From a bacterium (GTDB lineage: Bacteria; Bacteroidota; Ignavibacteria; Kapaibacteriales; UBA961), in assembly GCA_022844575.1 (NCBI GenBank), contig JALHLL010000128.1, positions 1 through 9,629 of the forward strand: a stretch of DNA of 9,629 bases. Direction: 5' to 3'. Both the position numbers and the translations under genes were made by a program. Below are positions 1-6,090 of the stretch, piece by piece. Under the pieces are notes generated by a model, which had not been told where the DNA came from, did not search any database, and saw only the letters and a list, made by a program, of their open reading frames with translations. Every line of letters begins with the position of its first letter. The stretch's first letter is position 1.

Positions 1-37
1 GATAGATAAGAGGATATCGGCTACTGAATTAAACCAA

Positions 38-66
38 ATATGCCGTGGCGAGGTTCTAAGGCATAT
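38..66. repeat. 7-bp inverted repeat upstream of first gene
   Basis: ATATGCC at 38-44 is the exact reverse complement of GGCATAT at 60-66, with a 15-nt loop. It could be the end-of-transcript hairpin of a gene lying before the window, or part of the leader of the next gene. No T-run follows it, so a classic intrinsic terminator is not shown. The remainder of 1-106 is AT-rich, and I see no convincing promoter there. Confidence 0.25.
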
Positions 67-106
67 CTGTTAATAAATTACAAATAAATACATAAGGTTT
101 ATAATT

Positions 107-1075
107 ATGAGATGCGGAAAATTGCTACCACTTTTCTTCCTTTTAGTTTTTTGCATGGTTATCGTATCGAATGCTGCGGAATCATTGAATGTTGATAAAG
201 AAAAGCGAGAACAAGCACGACGCGAGATGCGTACTAACTTTGCCGACTTTGCCAAAAAGGAAATTTTTCCGGCTATGCGTCAATGGAAATCCACACTCGA
301 TGCGGCTATGTCGGCTGATGACCTTGCTAAATTGAATGAAATGCGCAAAAAAGCAAAAACGATGCGCGAGACCATAAAAGCCACGACAAAAGAAATGCGT
401 AAGGCATGGAAAAGTGAGAACTATGATGCCTTAAAAGTTCAGCGTGAGAAATTGGAAAATGTAAAGGATGAAGGGCTGAGAATGGCTTTGGATGTTAAAC
501 CCCTTGCCAAGAAATATCATGCGGTACTTGAAAAAATAAGCGAAGAAGCAAAAGTGAAAGCACCGCAATGGCGTGAAAAAGGGCGCGAAATGATGCGCCA
601 ATGGATGGAAAAATACGATATTAAAGCCGATCCCGAAAAATTACAAGATCTGAAAAAACGTTTCGGATTTTTTGGTGACGGCGATAGCAAAAAAGCGGTG
701 ATTCGTTTTATGTTATGGGATGGTTCGGAAGACTTTATGGGCGGTGGCGGCGAGCATGATGATGAGCCGATGAAACCGCGCGGCGGCGGCAGACATGACC
801 ACGATGATGATGACGATGATATTTTCGGCATGGTAACCCCCAACCCTTTTTCGGAGTCAACGGCAATAAGTTTTACTTTGGATAAGTCGCAACACGTCAT
901 ATTGGACGTGTTCGACCCCCAAGGGAATAAAGTAGCTACTTTAGTGAATAATACATTGGAGGCAGGTAAGCACTCCATTCCGTTTCGCCCCGAAACAACC
1001 GCAAACGGTGCTTATACCTATACCCTACAAACTGAAACAAATCGCACAGCAGGGCAAATATCGCTGATGAGGTAG
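107..1075 (+). CDS. Secreted helical protein with C-terminal T9SS type A sorting domain
   Basis: Function unknown; probably exported and delivered to the cell surface or medium by the type IX secretion system. Residues 1-23 look like a Sec signal peptide: Met-Arg-Cys-Gly-Lys, then a Leu/Phe/Val core, ending near SNAAES. Residues 30-195 are strongly helical and very rich in Lys, Arg, Glu and Met, with repeated M-R-x-x motifs, as in a coiled coil. Residues about 210-241 are a low-complexity linker of Gly, His and Asp with a run of six Asp. Residues 242-322 match a T9SS type A domain: PNPF at 245-248, beta strands, and a closing G-x-Y-x-Y segment before a short basic end. The start has a weak AAGG at 94-97. 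The helical part loosely recalls periplasmic Spy/CpxP-like chaperones, but I see no LTxxQ motif, so I do not assign that family. Arginine codons are mostly CGN, unlike the next three genes. Confidence 0.88.
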   Translation: MRCGKLLPLFFLLVFCMVIVSNAAESLNVDKEKREQARREMRTNFADFAKKEIFPAMRQWKSTLDAAMSADDLAKLNEMRKKAKTMRETIKATTKEMRKAWKSENYDALKVQREKLENVKDEGLRMALDVKPLAKKYHAVLEKISEEAKVKAPQWREKGREMMRQWMEKYDIKADPEKLQDLKKRFGFFGDGDSKKAVIRFMLWDGSEDFMGGGGEHDDEPMKPRGGGRHDHDDDDDDIFGMVTPNPFSESTAISFTLDKSQHVILDVFDPQGNKVATLVNNTLEAGKHSIPFRPETTANGAYTYTLQTETNRTAGQISLMR

Positions 1076-1105
1076 CGAGGTCTGTTTTGTGATAGATGCT
1101 CAAAC

Positions 1106-1126
1106 TTGAATAATCTGAATATTCAA
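1106..1126. repeat. 7-bp inverted repeat between gene 1 and the ABC-3C cassette
   Basis: TTGAATA at 1106-1112 pairs exactly with TATTCAA at 1120-1126 across a 7-nt loop. It lies 30 nt after the stop of the secreted protein and about 95 nt before the HNH start. It may be a weak terminator or an operator for the cassette, but the stem is all A-T apart from one G-C pair and no T-run follows. No clear Bacteroidota-type -33/-7 promoter pair with normal spacing was found in 1076-1219. Confidence 0.25.
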
Positions 1127-1219
1127 ATCAGTTGTCATAAAAGTCTATGTTAATCAACGTTGGATGTGTATTTTTACAATTAGTAGACTTACGTTTTTGA
1201 TCCTAGAAATGAACTTAGT

Positions 1220-2041
1220 ATGAGTAGTTCCGCAAGAAATTACAATTCGCTTACCATAAAACGACTTTACGCTTTGTCTGGTAATAGATGTGCGTTTCCA
1301 GGATGTAATCATGAGTTTTTGGGCGGCGAAAACGAAACGAACTCATCAAACATATGCCACATAGAAGATGCAAACCGAAGTTTGTACAAAAACGACAGAC
1401 ACAATCCAAAACAAACGGATAAAGAAAGGTCAGATTATAACAACCTAATTCTTTTGTGTCCTAACCATCACATAGAAACTAATGATCCGAATAGCTATAC
1501 TGTAACAGTACTGAAACGGATGAAAAAGGATCATGAAAATAAAATACGGAGCCAATTGAATGATGCAACCGTTTTGCCACGCTATGCCTCTATATTAGGC
1601 ACATTAATAAACCGGATAGCACTTACGTCAATCGAAGAAGAATTCGACACGGATACATATAAAGTGCCTGATACTGAAGCTAAAATTCAGTATAACAATC
1701 TGATTGAATATAAATATATAATCGAAGAATATAGCGTATATCAAGGTAAACTTAATAGTATCTTTGAAGAAATCGAAAAAGATGGTTCTGCTAAGAAAAC
1801 GCAATTATTAAGGAACATAAGGAATCTATACCTGAAACAAAAAGGGAAGTATCCTACAATTGAAGATGTTAGAGAAAATGCCGACCAGATCTTCGAAAAT
1901 ATAAAAGAACAAATATGGTTGATTATAAGCAAAAGAGACAACATGACGGAAGACTTGGATTATGAAGTCATAGAAAACGGTATCTGTATCGTTATGGTAG
2001 ATGCGTTTATGAGATGTAAAATTTTTGAAGCACCAGTATAG
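1220..2041 (+). CDS. HNH endonuclease effector of an ABC-3C system
   Basis: Probable metal-dependent nuclease effector of 273 aa. The N-terminal HNH (beta-beta-alpha metal) domain spans about residues 10-110. C24 and C29 (CAFPGC) together with C80 and the H83/H84 pair (LLCPNHH) form a zinc-knuckle-like frame. H47 in ICHIEDA is the likely general base, N75 in YNNLILLC the middle Asn, and H84 the likely metal ligand. Residues 111-150 form a linker. Residues about 150-273 are a mostly helical domain ending in VMVDAFMRCKIFE, which resembles the shared C-terminal domain that couples varied effectors to the other ABC-3C parts. The Met at 1220 is chosen because the ATG at 1209 reaches a stop after four codons; there is no good Shine-Dalgarno sequence. 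The stop lies 2 nt before the middle-component start. Whether the target is DNA or RNA cannot be told from sequence. Exact CTD subfamily not assigned. Confidence 0.87.
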   Translation: MSSSARNYNSLTIKRLYALSGNRCAFPGCNHEFLGGENETNSSNICHIEDANRSLYKNDRHNPKQTDKERSDYNNLILLCPNHHIETNDPNSYTVTVLKRMKKDHENKIRSQLNDATVLPRYASILGTLINRIALTSIEEEFDTDTYKVPDTEAKIQYNNLIEYKYIIEEYSVYQGKLNSIFEEIEKDGSAKKTQLLRNIRNLYLKQKGKYPTIEDVRENADQIFENIKEQIWLIISKRDNMTEDLDYEVIENGICIVMVDAFMRCKIFEAPV

Positions 2042-2043
2042 CA

Positions 2044-2277
2044 ATGATAATAAGTAATGACATATCACCCTACAGAGATATATACTTCCTTGGTGCTAGA
2101 ATAATAGAAATATTAGATGAGTCGGAAGCGCCTGAATTTGATTTCTTCGAATTGTTTAATATAATTCATAATCGGACAGGGATAAGCATAAATTTATATG
2201 TATTGGTATTAGATTGGCTGTATATTATTGGTGCGATAAGTAACGCAAATAATGGGTTCGTTAAGAAATGTTTCTAA
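2044..2277 (+). CDS. ABC-3C system small middle component (MC6-like)
   Basis: A 77-residue acidic protein with no signal peptide or membrane segment. It resembles the small middle-component families of ABC-3C systems, most likely the one called MC6. The visible pattern is an N-terminal SPYRDIYFLGARIIEIL stretch, an acidic middle, and a closing LDWLYIIGAI segment followed by G-F-V-x-x-C-F. The compact alpha/beta profile with LDWLY and the C-terminal Cys-Phe recall winged-helix-like adaptor folds; this is inference. In the family model it physically links the effector and the ABC ATPase. It starts 2 nt after the HNH stop, and its last 10 nt overlap the ATPase start, so all three are probably translated together. 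A gene this small and coupled would be easy to miss. The exact family number is from memory; the role as a middle component rests on position, size and motif. Confidence 0.78.
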   Translation: MIISNDISPYRDIYFLGARIIEILDESEAPEFDFFELFNIIHNRTGISINLYVLVLDWLYIIGAISNANNGFVKKCF

Positions 2278-3968
2278 AATCTTTAAGAATATCGAATAAT
2301 GACTCTGTACTTAGAGAAATCATTTTTCGCAAAGGTGTAAACTTTATTGTTGATGAAACACCCGAAGAAGATGCCGAGAACACAAAGACAGGTAACAATG
2401 TCGGCAAAACGACTGTTCTTAGACTTGTAGATTACTGCTTGGGCGCTGACGGCAATAGCATATATAAGGATCCCGAGTTTAAGAAACAAACAAATAATTC
2501 CGTAGAAGATTTCCTCAAGAATGAGAACATTGTCATTGAGATTGTGTTGTCGCACGATCTTAATGTTTCTGAATCAAACAGTATTGTGATACGTAGGAAT
2601 TTCTTGGTTCGGGGTAAAAAAATTCAAGAAATAAACGGAAATAATATACTTAATGATGGAGAATTCGATAGAGAACTAAAGAAGTTAGTTTTTAATACAA
2701 ATGTTGAAAAACCCACTTTTAGACAAATCGTTTCGAAGAATATAAGAAATGAGAAAAACAAAATCGCAAATATTGTCAATGTTTTGAGTCCTTTCACCAA
2801 ACCAGAAGAATATGAGGCTCTGTTCCTTTTTTGGTTAGGAATTGATACAAACTTAAACTCAAAAAAACAATCGCTTGTCGAAGAGAAAAAAAATGAAGAA
2901 AAGTTTCAGAAGCGGTTAAAAACGGAAGGCGAACAGTCTTCTATTCTTCAAAGGCTAGTAGTAGTTGGCGAAATGTTAACTGCACTAAATAAGAAGAAAA
3001 ACGAATTTTACATGAACGACAATTATAAAGAAGATATTGATTCTTTGAATAACGTTAAATCTAAACTTAGTATCCTGTCGACAAAAATCATGAGCCTCGA
3101 GATGAGGCGTCAGTTAATTATTGAGAGTAAAGAGAAGTTAGAAGCAGAGTTTGTAAGTATCGATACAAATCAAATAAAGGAGTTGTATGATCGAGTGAAG
3201 TCCTTTATTCCAGATGTTCATGTTGAATTTGAGGGTGTTGTGTCATTCCACAATAACTTAATAAAAGAGAAAACGAAATATGTGACAAAGGAGTTGCCCA
3301 ATTTAGAAAATGAGATTAAGGAGAAAAGAAATGCCCTTGATATGCTGGTACTAAATGAAAAAGAGTTATCAAAGAGAATAAAGAAATCTGGTTTCACAGA
3401 TGATTTTGAATATCTAATATTGGAGATGAATAAGCTTTCTGAAATGAAAGGTTCGTTGGAAGAACGCAAGAGGATATGGGAAGATTCTCTAACTAAATCT
3501 AAACGAATAGAAGAGGAGTTGTTGCAAGTAAATGAGTTCATTGTTTCAAACGATAGTCTGATACAAAAAAGAATAATTGAGTTCAACAAATTTTTTACAA
3601 AGTTGTCCTTAAGACTTTATGGTGAAGCGTATATATTGAGTAGTACGAAGAATCAAAACTATAGTCTAGTCGTAACTACGTTTGAGAACAATCCGGGAAC
3701 AGGAAAAAAGAAAGGTCAAATTGCAGCTTTCGATTTTGCTTATATGTTGTTTGCCGATTCAATAGGGATCCCGTGTCTACATTTCGTAATGCATGATCAG
3801 TTGGAAACCGTACATATTAACCAAATATTTACTCTGATTGAAGTGGGAAATGAATTGAATGGGCAGTATATAGTACCAATATTGAAAGACAAAATTAGAC
3901 TTAGTGATAACGTTGATAACTATATTGTACTTGCACTCTCCCAAAATGATAAACTTTTTAAATTATAA
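2268..3968 (+). CDS. DUF2326-type SMC/RecN-like ABC ATPase of an ABC-3C system
   Basis: Cytosolic ABC ATPase of 566 aa with SMC/Rad50-like layout. The N-terminal half-domain carries a P-loop at residues 41-49 (TGNNVGKTT), followed by VLRLVDYCLGADG, typical of the DUF2326 group. Residues about 195-460 are charged, heptad-like and likely antiparallel coiled coil; no Cys-x-x-Cys zinc hook is visible. The C-terminal half-domain has a glycine/lysine loop at about 477-484 (GTGKKKGQ) where a signature motif would sit, then FDFAYMLFAD, then a Walker-B-like HFVMHDQLE (505-513) with D510 as the likely metal ligand. P-loop and Walker B therefore lie at opposite ends and should meet by intramolecular folding. 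Family knowledge predicts DNA-structure sensing that licenses the effector; this is inferred. The start ATG overlaps the middle component by 10 nt. AGA/AGG and ATA codons are frequent compared with the flanking genes. Confidence 0.88.
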   Translation: MFLKSLRISNNDSVLREIIFRKGVNFIVDETPEEDAENTKTGNNVGKTTVLRLVDYCLGADGNSIYKDPEFKKQTNNSVEDFLKNENIVIEIVLSHDLNVSESNSIVIRRNFLVRGKKIQEINGNNILNDGEFDRELKKLVFNTNVEKPTFRQIVSKNIRNEKNKIANIVNVLSPFTKPEEYEALFLFWLGIDTNLNSKKQSLVEEKKNEEKFQKRLKTEGEQSSILQRLVVVGEMLTALNKKKNEFYMNDNYKEDIDSLNNVKSKLSILSTKIMSLEMRRQLIIESKEKLEAEFVSIDTNQIKELYDRVKSFIPDVHVEFEGVVSFHNNLIKEKTKYVTKELPNLENEIKEKRNALDMLVLNEKELSKRIKKSGFTDDFEYLILEMNKLSEMKGSLEERKRIWEDSLTKSKRIEEELLQVNEFIVSNDSLIQKRIIEFNKFFTKLSLRLYGEAYILSSTKNQNYSLVVTTFENNPGTGKKKGQIAAFDFAYMLFADSIGIPCLHFVMHDQLETVHINQIFTLIEVGNELNGQYIVPILKDKIRLSDNVDNYIVLALSQNDKLFKL

Positions 3969-4005
3969 TTAATTAGGTTTTTGTCCCGTATTTCTGAGTA
4001 ATCAA

Positions 4006-4058
4006 ATTCACAAAAGATACTAATCTAATAACGCAGATTTAGTTCTTTCTTTGTGAAT
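4006..4058. terminator. Nested inverted repeat between convergent genes; possible bidirectional terminator
   Basis: ATTCACAAA at 4006-4014 is the exact reverse complement of TTTGTGAAT at 4050-4058. Inside it, CTA-ATCT (4020-4026) pairs with AGATTTAG (4035-4042) with one bulge around an 8-nt loop. The result is a two-tier stem in the 164-nt gap between the ABC ATPase stop and the dnaX stop. That position suits a transcript-ending structure working in both directions. It is AT-rich and lacks a clean T-tract, so its strength is doubtful. It also marks the right edge of the cassette, so a role in mobility cannot be excluded. Confidence 0.4.
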
Positions 4059-4132
4059 GCCCGCAGCGCACAATACATAGCTTATACTTTGGTTGTATCC
4101 TCCAGTGAAAGTTTGAATCTTCTTAATTCTCT

Positions 4133-5956
4133 TTACTTGTTAAACACAGGTACTTCTCTTGCGCCGAACATGGTCATGATTGTTTGTTCTATGGGATGAT
4201 ATTCCTTTTGTGGTTTTTGCGGTTTTGTTTCTTCCGCATTGTTTATAAGGGCGGTTAATTTATCCATAGTGGATGTTCCCGATTTCTCATTTTCCTTCAT
4301 TGGCTCTTGTACTTGCAGGGTATCGGAATTTTGTTCATCTACAGCAAACATATCATCGGTATCTTTTTCTTCTGTTGTTTTTAGGGTTGCAATAACCGGC
4401 ATTTTGTAAAATTCAAGCAACTGCTTTTCAAGCGAGGGGATATATTTTTCCAGATTTGTATAGAACAGTTTTTGTATTGAGGATATAATTATTTCGCCAT
4501 CGTTAAATTCAAGTCTATAATCGCTTTTTCTGTGCTGCAACGACGCTTTTATTCCACTATCGGTTATACACTCTACAAATGCTACCCATTGTTGTTTGAG
4601 TGTCTCGGCTGATATTGCTTTTTCTTTTTGTGCTATTTGTTCCGTATTAACGGCTTGAACATTTTGTGGTATTTGTTCGATAATTTTTTCTTTTAGTACG
4701 CTTGGTGTGTGCTGCTGATTATATTCCGTTGTTTTTTCTTGTACCGTTTGTTTTGTATTCTGTGGCTGAGGTGTAGTGTTTTTTTGGGGTGGATTATTAG
4801 AAGGTGATGCCCCGTTTTTTAATTCCTGAAGAAGTTCCGAAATCAATACGGTATTATCCATTGTTGCCATTTGCGAAAGCAATAGCTCAAAACGAAATCG
4901 CGGTTGCGCGGAAAATCGTATTTCCTGTTGCGTATCCGTAACAAGGGTCATTAGCCGAATAATATCATATTGTGTAAAATTGACGGCTTCTCGTTCATAA
5001 CGTTCCAAATAGACAGTAGAGCTTTCTATCAATTTTGTGCTTCCGGTGGCAAGTACCGATAATATATTACGCAAATGCTCCAATAACCCGTTAAGGCATT
5101 CTTGTACTTCATACCCTTTTTCATTAACCGTTTGTGCCAAACGGAACATATATGCCACATCGCTTTGATGTATTGCTTTTGTAATGGAAAAGAAAAATTC
5201 CTCATCTATCAAATGGAGTGCATTATGCACTTCTTCGGAGCGTATTGTTTTACCGCAAAAGGCAATCACTTGGTCGAATATACTTTGCGAATCGCGCATC
5301 GAGCCATCGGCTTTTTTTGCTATTGCCAATAACGATTCATCATCTATGCTTATCTGTTCGCTCTGTGCAATTTTTTTCAATTGACCGACGATTGTTTCTA
5401 TTTCCATTCGTCGGAAATCAAATCGTTGACAACGGCTTAGTATTGTTGCTGGTACTTTGTGTACTTCCGTTGTAGCGAATATGAACATAAGATGCGGCGG
5501 TGGCTCCTCCAAGGTTTTTAGCAAGGCATTAAATGCCGATGTGGAGAGCATGTGCACTTCATCTATTATATACACTTTGTATTTGCCGTTCATCGGCGGA
5601 TATTTGGCATTATCACGCAGCTTGCGAATATCATCAACGCTATTATTGGATGCACCGTCAATTTCCGCCACATCAAGCGATCTGCCATCCACAATATCCC
5701 TACACGATGTGCAGGTATTGCATGGCTCGCCATCGGTTGCGGGGTTTAAACAATTAAGTGATTTTGCCAATAGGCGCGCTGTAGTGGTTTTGCCTACTCC
5801 GCGCGGTCCGGTAAATAAATAGGCATGATGCACTCTGCCGCCGGTAACGGCATTGAGTAGTGTAATGCCTACATGGTCTTGCCCGACCATCTCCTGAAAC
5901 TGCATCGGTCGCCATTTTCTTGCCGTAACTATAAATTGTTCGCTCTGTTCCGTCAT
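4133..5956 (-). CDS. dnaX: DNA polymerase III subunit tau/gamma (clamp loader ATPase)
   Basis: AAA+ motor of the replicative clamp loader; with HolA/HolB-type subunits it loads the beta sliding clamp onto primed DNA. Numbered from the ATG at 5956 (607 aa): Walker A GPRGVGKT at 50-57; zinc-binding Cys 69, 79, 82 and 85; Walker B DEVH at 132-135; sensor 1 FATTE at 160-164; SRCQRF at 174-179; sensor 2 Arg in GSMRD at 218-222. Domain III ends near 370. A Gln/Thr/Pro/Asn-rich linker covers about 382-450, and a small alpha/beta domain (about 452-528) plus an acidic tail follow, as in Bacteroidota-type tau. The frame stays open upstream to a TTG at 5980, but the ATG at 5956 has a good AGGAAAG ribosome site and gives the conserved short N-terminus. 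Two A-AAA-AAC heptamers sit at the domain III/linker junction and could allow a gamma form. Convergent with the cassette, divergent from the lipoprotein gene. Confidence 0.97.
   Translation of the reverse strand: MTEQSEQFIVTARKWRPMQFQEMVGQDHVGITLLNAVTGGRVHHAYLFTGPRGVGKTTTARLLAKSLNCLNPATDGEPCNTCTSCRDIVDGRSLDVAEIDGASNNSVDDIRKLRDNAKYPPMNGKYKVYIIDEVHMLSTSAFNALLKTLEEPPPHLMFIFATTEVHKVPATILSRCQRFDFRRMEIETIVGQLKKIAQSEQISIDDESLLAIAKKADGSMRDSQSIFDQVIAFCGKTIRSEEVHNALHLIDEEFFFSITKAIHQSDVAYMFRLAQTVNEKGYEVQECLNGLLEHLRNILSVLATGSTKLIESSTVYLERYEREAVNFTQYDIIRLMTLVTDTQQEIRFSAQPRFRFELLLSQMATMDNTVLISELLQELKNGASPSNNPPQKNTTPQPQNTKQTVQEKTTEYNQQHTPSVLKEKIIEQIPQNVQAVNTEQIAQKEKAISAETLKQQWVAFVECITDSGIKASLQHRKSDYRLEFNDGEIIISSIQKLFYTNLEKYIPSLEKQLLEFYKMPVIATLKTTEEKDTDDMFAVDEQNSDTLQVQEPMKENEKSGTSTMDKLTALINNAEETKPQKPQKEYHPIEQTIMTMFGAREVPVFNK
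4778..4784 (-). promoter_or_regulatory. Candidate -1 frameshift heptamer in dnaX (distal site)
   Basis: On the minus strand, A-AAA-AAC falls in zero frame across codons Gln-Lys-Asn (CAA AAA AAC) at residues 391-393. A -1 slip adds 19 codons and stops at TAA (4721-4719), giving a 412-aa protein that keeps ATPase domains I-III and loses the tau tail. That is close to the 431 aa of E. coli gamma. No strong downstream hairpin or upstream Shine-Dalgarno stimulator is evident, and A-AAA-AAC is a weaker slip site in E. coli than A-AAA-AAG. Confidence 0.35.
4814..4820 (-). promoter_or_regulatory. Candidate -1 frameshift heptamer in dnaX (proximal site)
   Basis: On the minus strand, A-AAA-AAC spans codons Leu-Lys-Asn (TTA AAA AAC) at residues 379-381. 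A -1 slip reads five new codons and stops at TAA (4799-4797), giving 386 aa. An AGGA lies 3-4 nt upstream, nearer than the spacing used by E. coli dnaX. GGGG at 4813-4810 could pair with CCCC at 4789-4786, forming a short stem between this site and the distal one. Confidence 0.33.
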
Positions 5957-5961
5957 TTTTT

Positions 5962-5968
5962 CTTTCCT
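5962..5968 (-). promoter_or_regulatory. Ribosome binding site deciding the dnaX start
   Basis: The minus strand reads AGGAAAG here, with AGG ending 9 nt before the ATG whose A is at base 5956. This favours the ATG over the in-frame TTG at 5980, which would add eight basic residues not typical of DnaX. Confidence 0.7.
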
Positions 5969-6079
5969 AACTTTCTGCAAAAATCGCTGTTTTTTATCGA
6001 ATGACTGAAGGAATATATATTTTCTTATCGGGGCATAGTGTTCATTAGCATAACTGTTGTTAAATTCCCTTAATTTTAT
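5969..6079. promoter_or_regulatory. Divergent intergenic region between dnaX and lipoprotein gene
   Basis: The start codons of two divergent genes (5956 minus, 6091 plus) are separated by 134 bases, so promoters for both must lie here unless dnaX is read from farther upstream. The stretch is AT-rich, with a TATATAT tract near 6013-6018. I could not pick a -33/-7 or -35/-10 pair with normal spacing for either direction. Confidence 0.35.
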
Positions 6080-6083
6080 GGAG
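6080..6083 (+). promoter_or_regulatory. Ribosome binding site of the lipoprotein gene
   Basis: GGAG sits 7 nt before the ATG at 6091, a good Shine-Dalgarno match and spacing that supports this start. An ATG at 6079 overlapping it is in another frame and is ignored. Confidence 0.65.
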
Positions 6084-6090
6084 ATATATA

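Larger units (their letters stand above)
1220..3968 (+). other. Predicted ABC-three-component (ABC-3C) conflict cassette: HNH effector, middle component, DUF2326 ABC ATPase
   Basis: Three genes on one strand form a likely single transcript: effector (1220-2041), middle component (2044-2277) and ABC ATPase (2268-3968). The gaps are +2 nt and -10 nt, which points to translational coupling and matched expression. The three-part order of effector with shared C-terminal domain, tiny middle protein, then DUF2326 ATPase is the layout described computationally for ABC-3C systems, thought to act against invading genetic elements. By hand count about 26 of 41 Arg codons in the cassette are AGA/AGG, against about 6 of 38 in the two flanking + strand genes at 107 and 6091. 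This supports acquisition as a unit. No integrase, transposase or clear target duplication is visible beside it. Confidence 0.8.

Noticed and set aside
2..73. Open frame of 23 codons ending in TAA at 71-73, possibly the tail of a gene before the window.
   Set aside because: Too short to tell from chance, with no recognisable residue pattern.
517..978. 153-aa open frame on the minus strand opposite the first gene.
   Set aside because: Ser/Pro-rich composition is what the complement of the Asp/Gly/Lys-rich coding strand gives; no motif or ribosome site.
1190..1199. TACGTTTTTG resembling a Bacteroidota -7 promoter element before the HNH gene.
   Set aside because: The nearest TTG that could serve as the -33 element is 27 nt away, outside the usual spacing of about 19-21 nt.
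1086..4056. TTTGTGA occurs at 1086-1092 and 4050-4056, flanking the cassette as a possible target duplication.
   Set aside because: A 7-bp match between two ~150-nt gaps is expected by chance about once.
5312..5318. A7 run on the minus strand inside dnaX, forming an in-frame A-AAA-AAA slip site.
   Set aside because: A -1 slip here would cut the protein within the ATPase region before domain III, so it would not give a working gamma form; probably just a Lys-Lys pair.
5457..5822. 121-aa open frame on the plus strand opposite dnaX.
   Set aside because: Antisense shadow of the conserved AAA+ domain; no protein motif.
5957..5980. Eight-residue N-terminal extension of DnaX from a TTG start.
   Set aside because: The ATG at 5956 has a well-placed AGGAAAG site, and the extension carries that site inside it.
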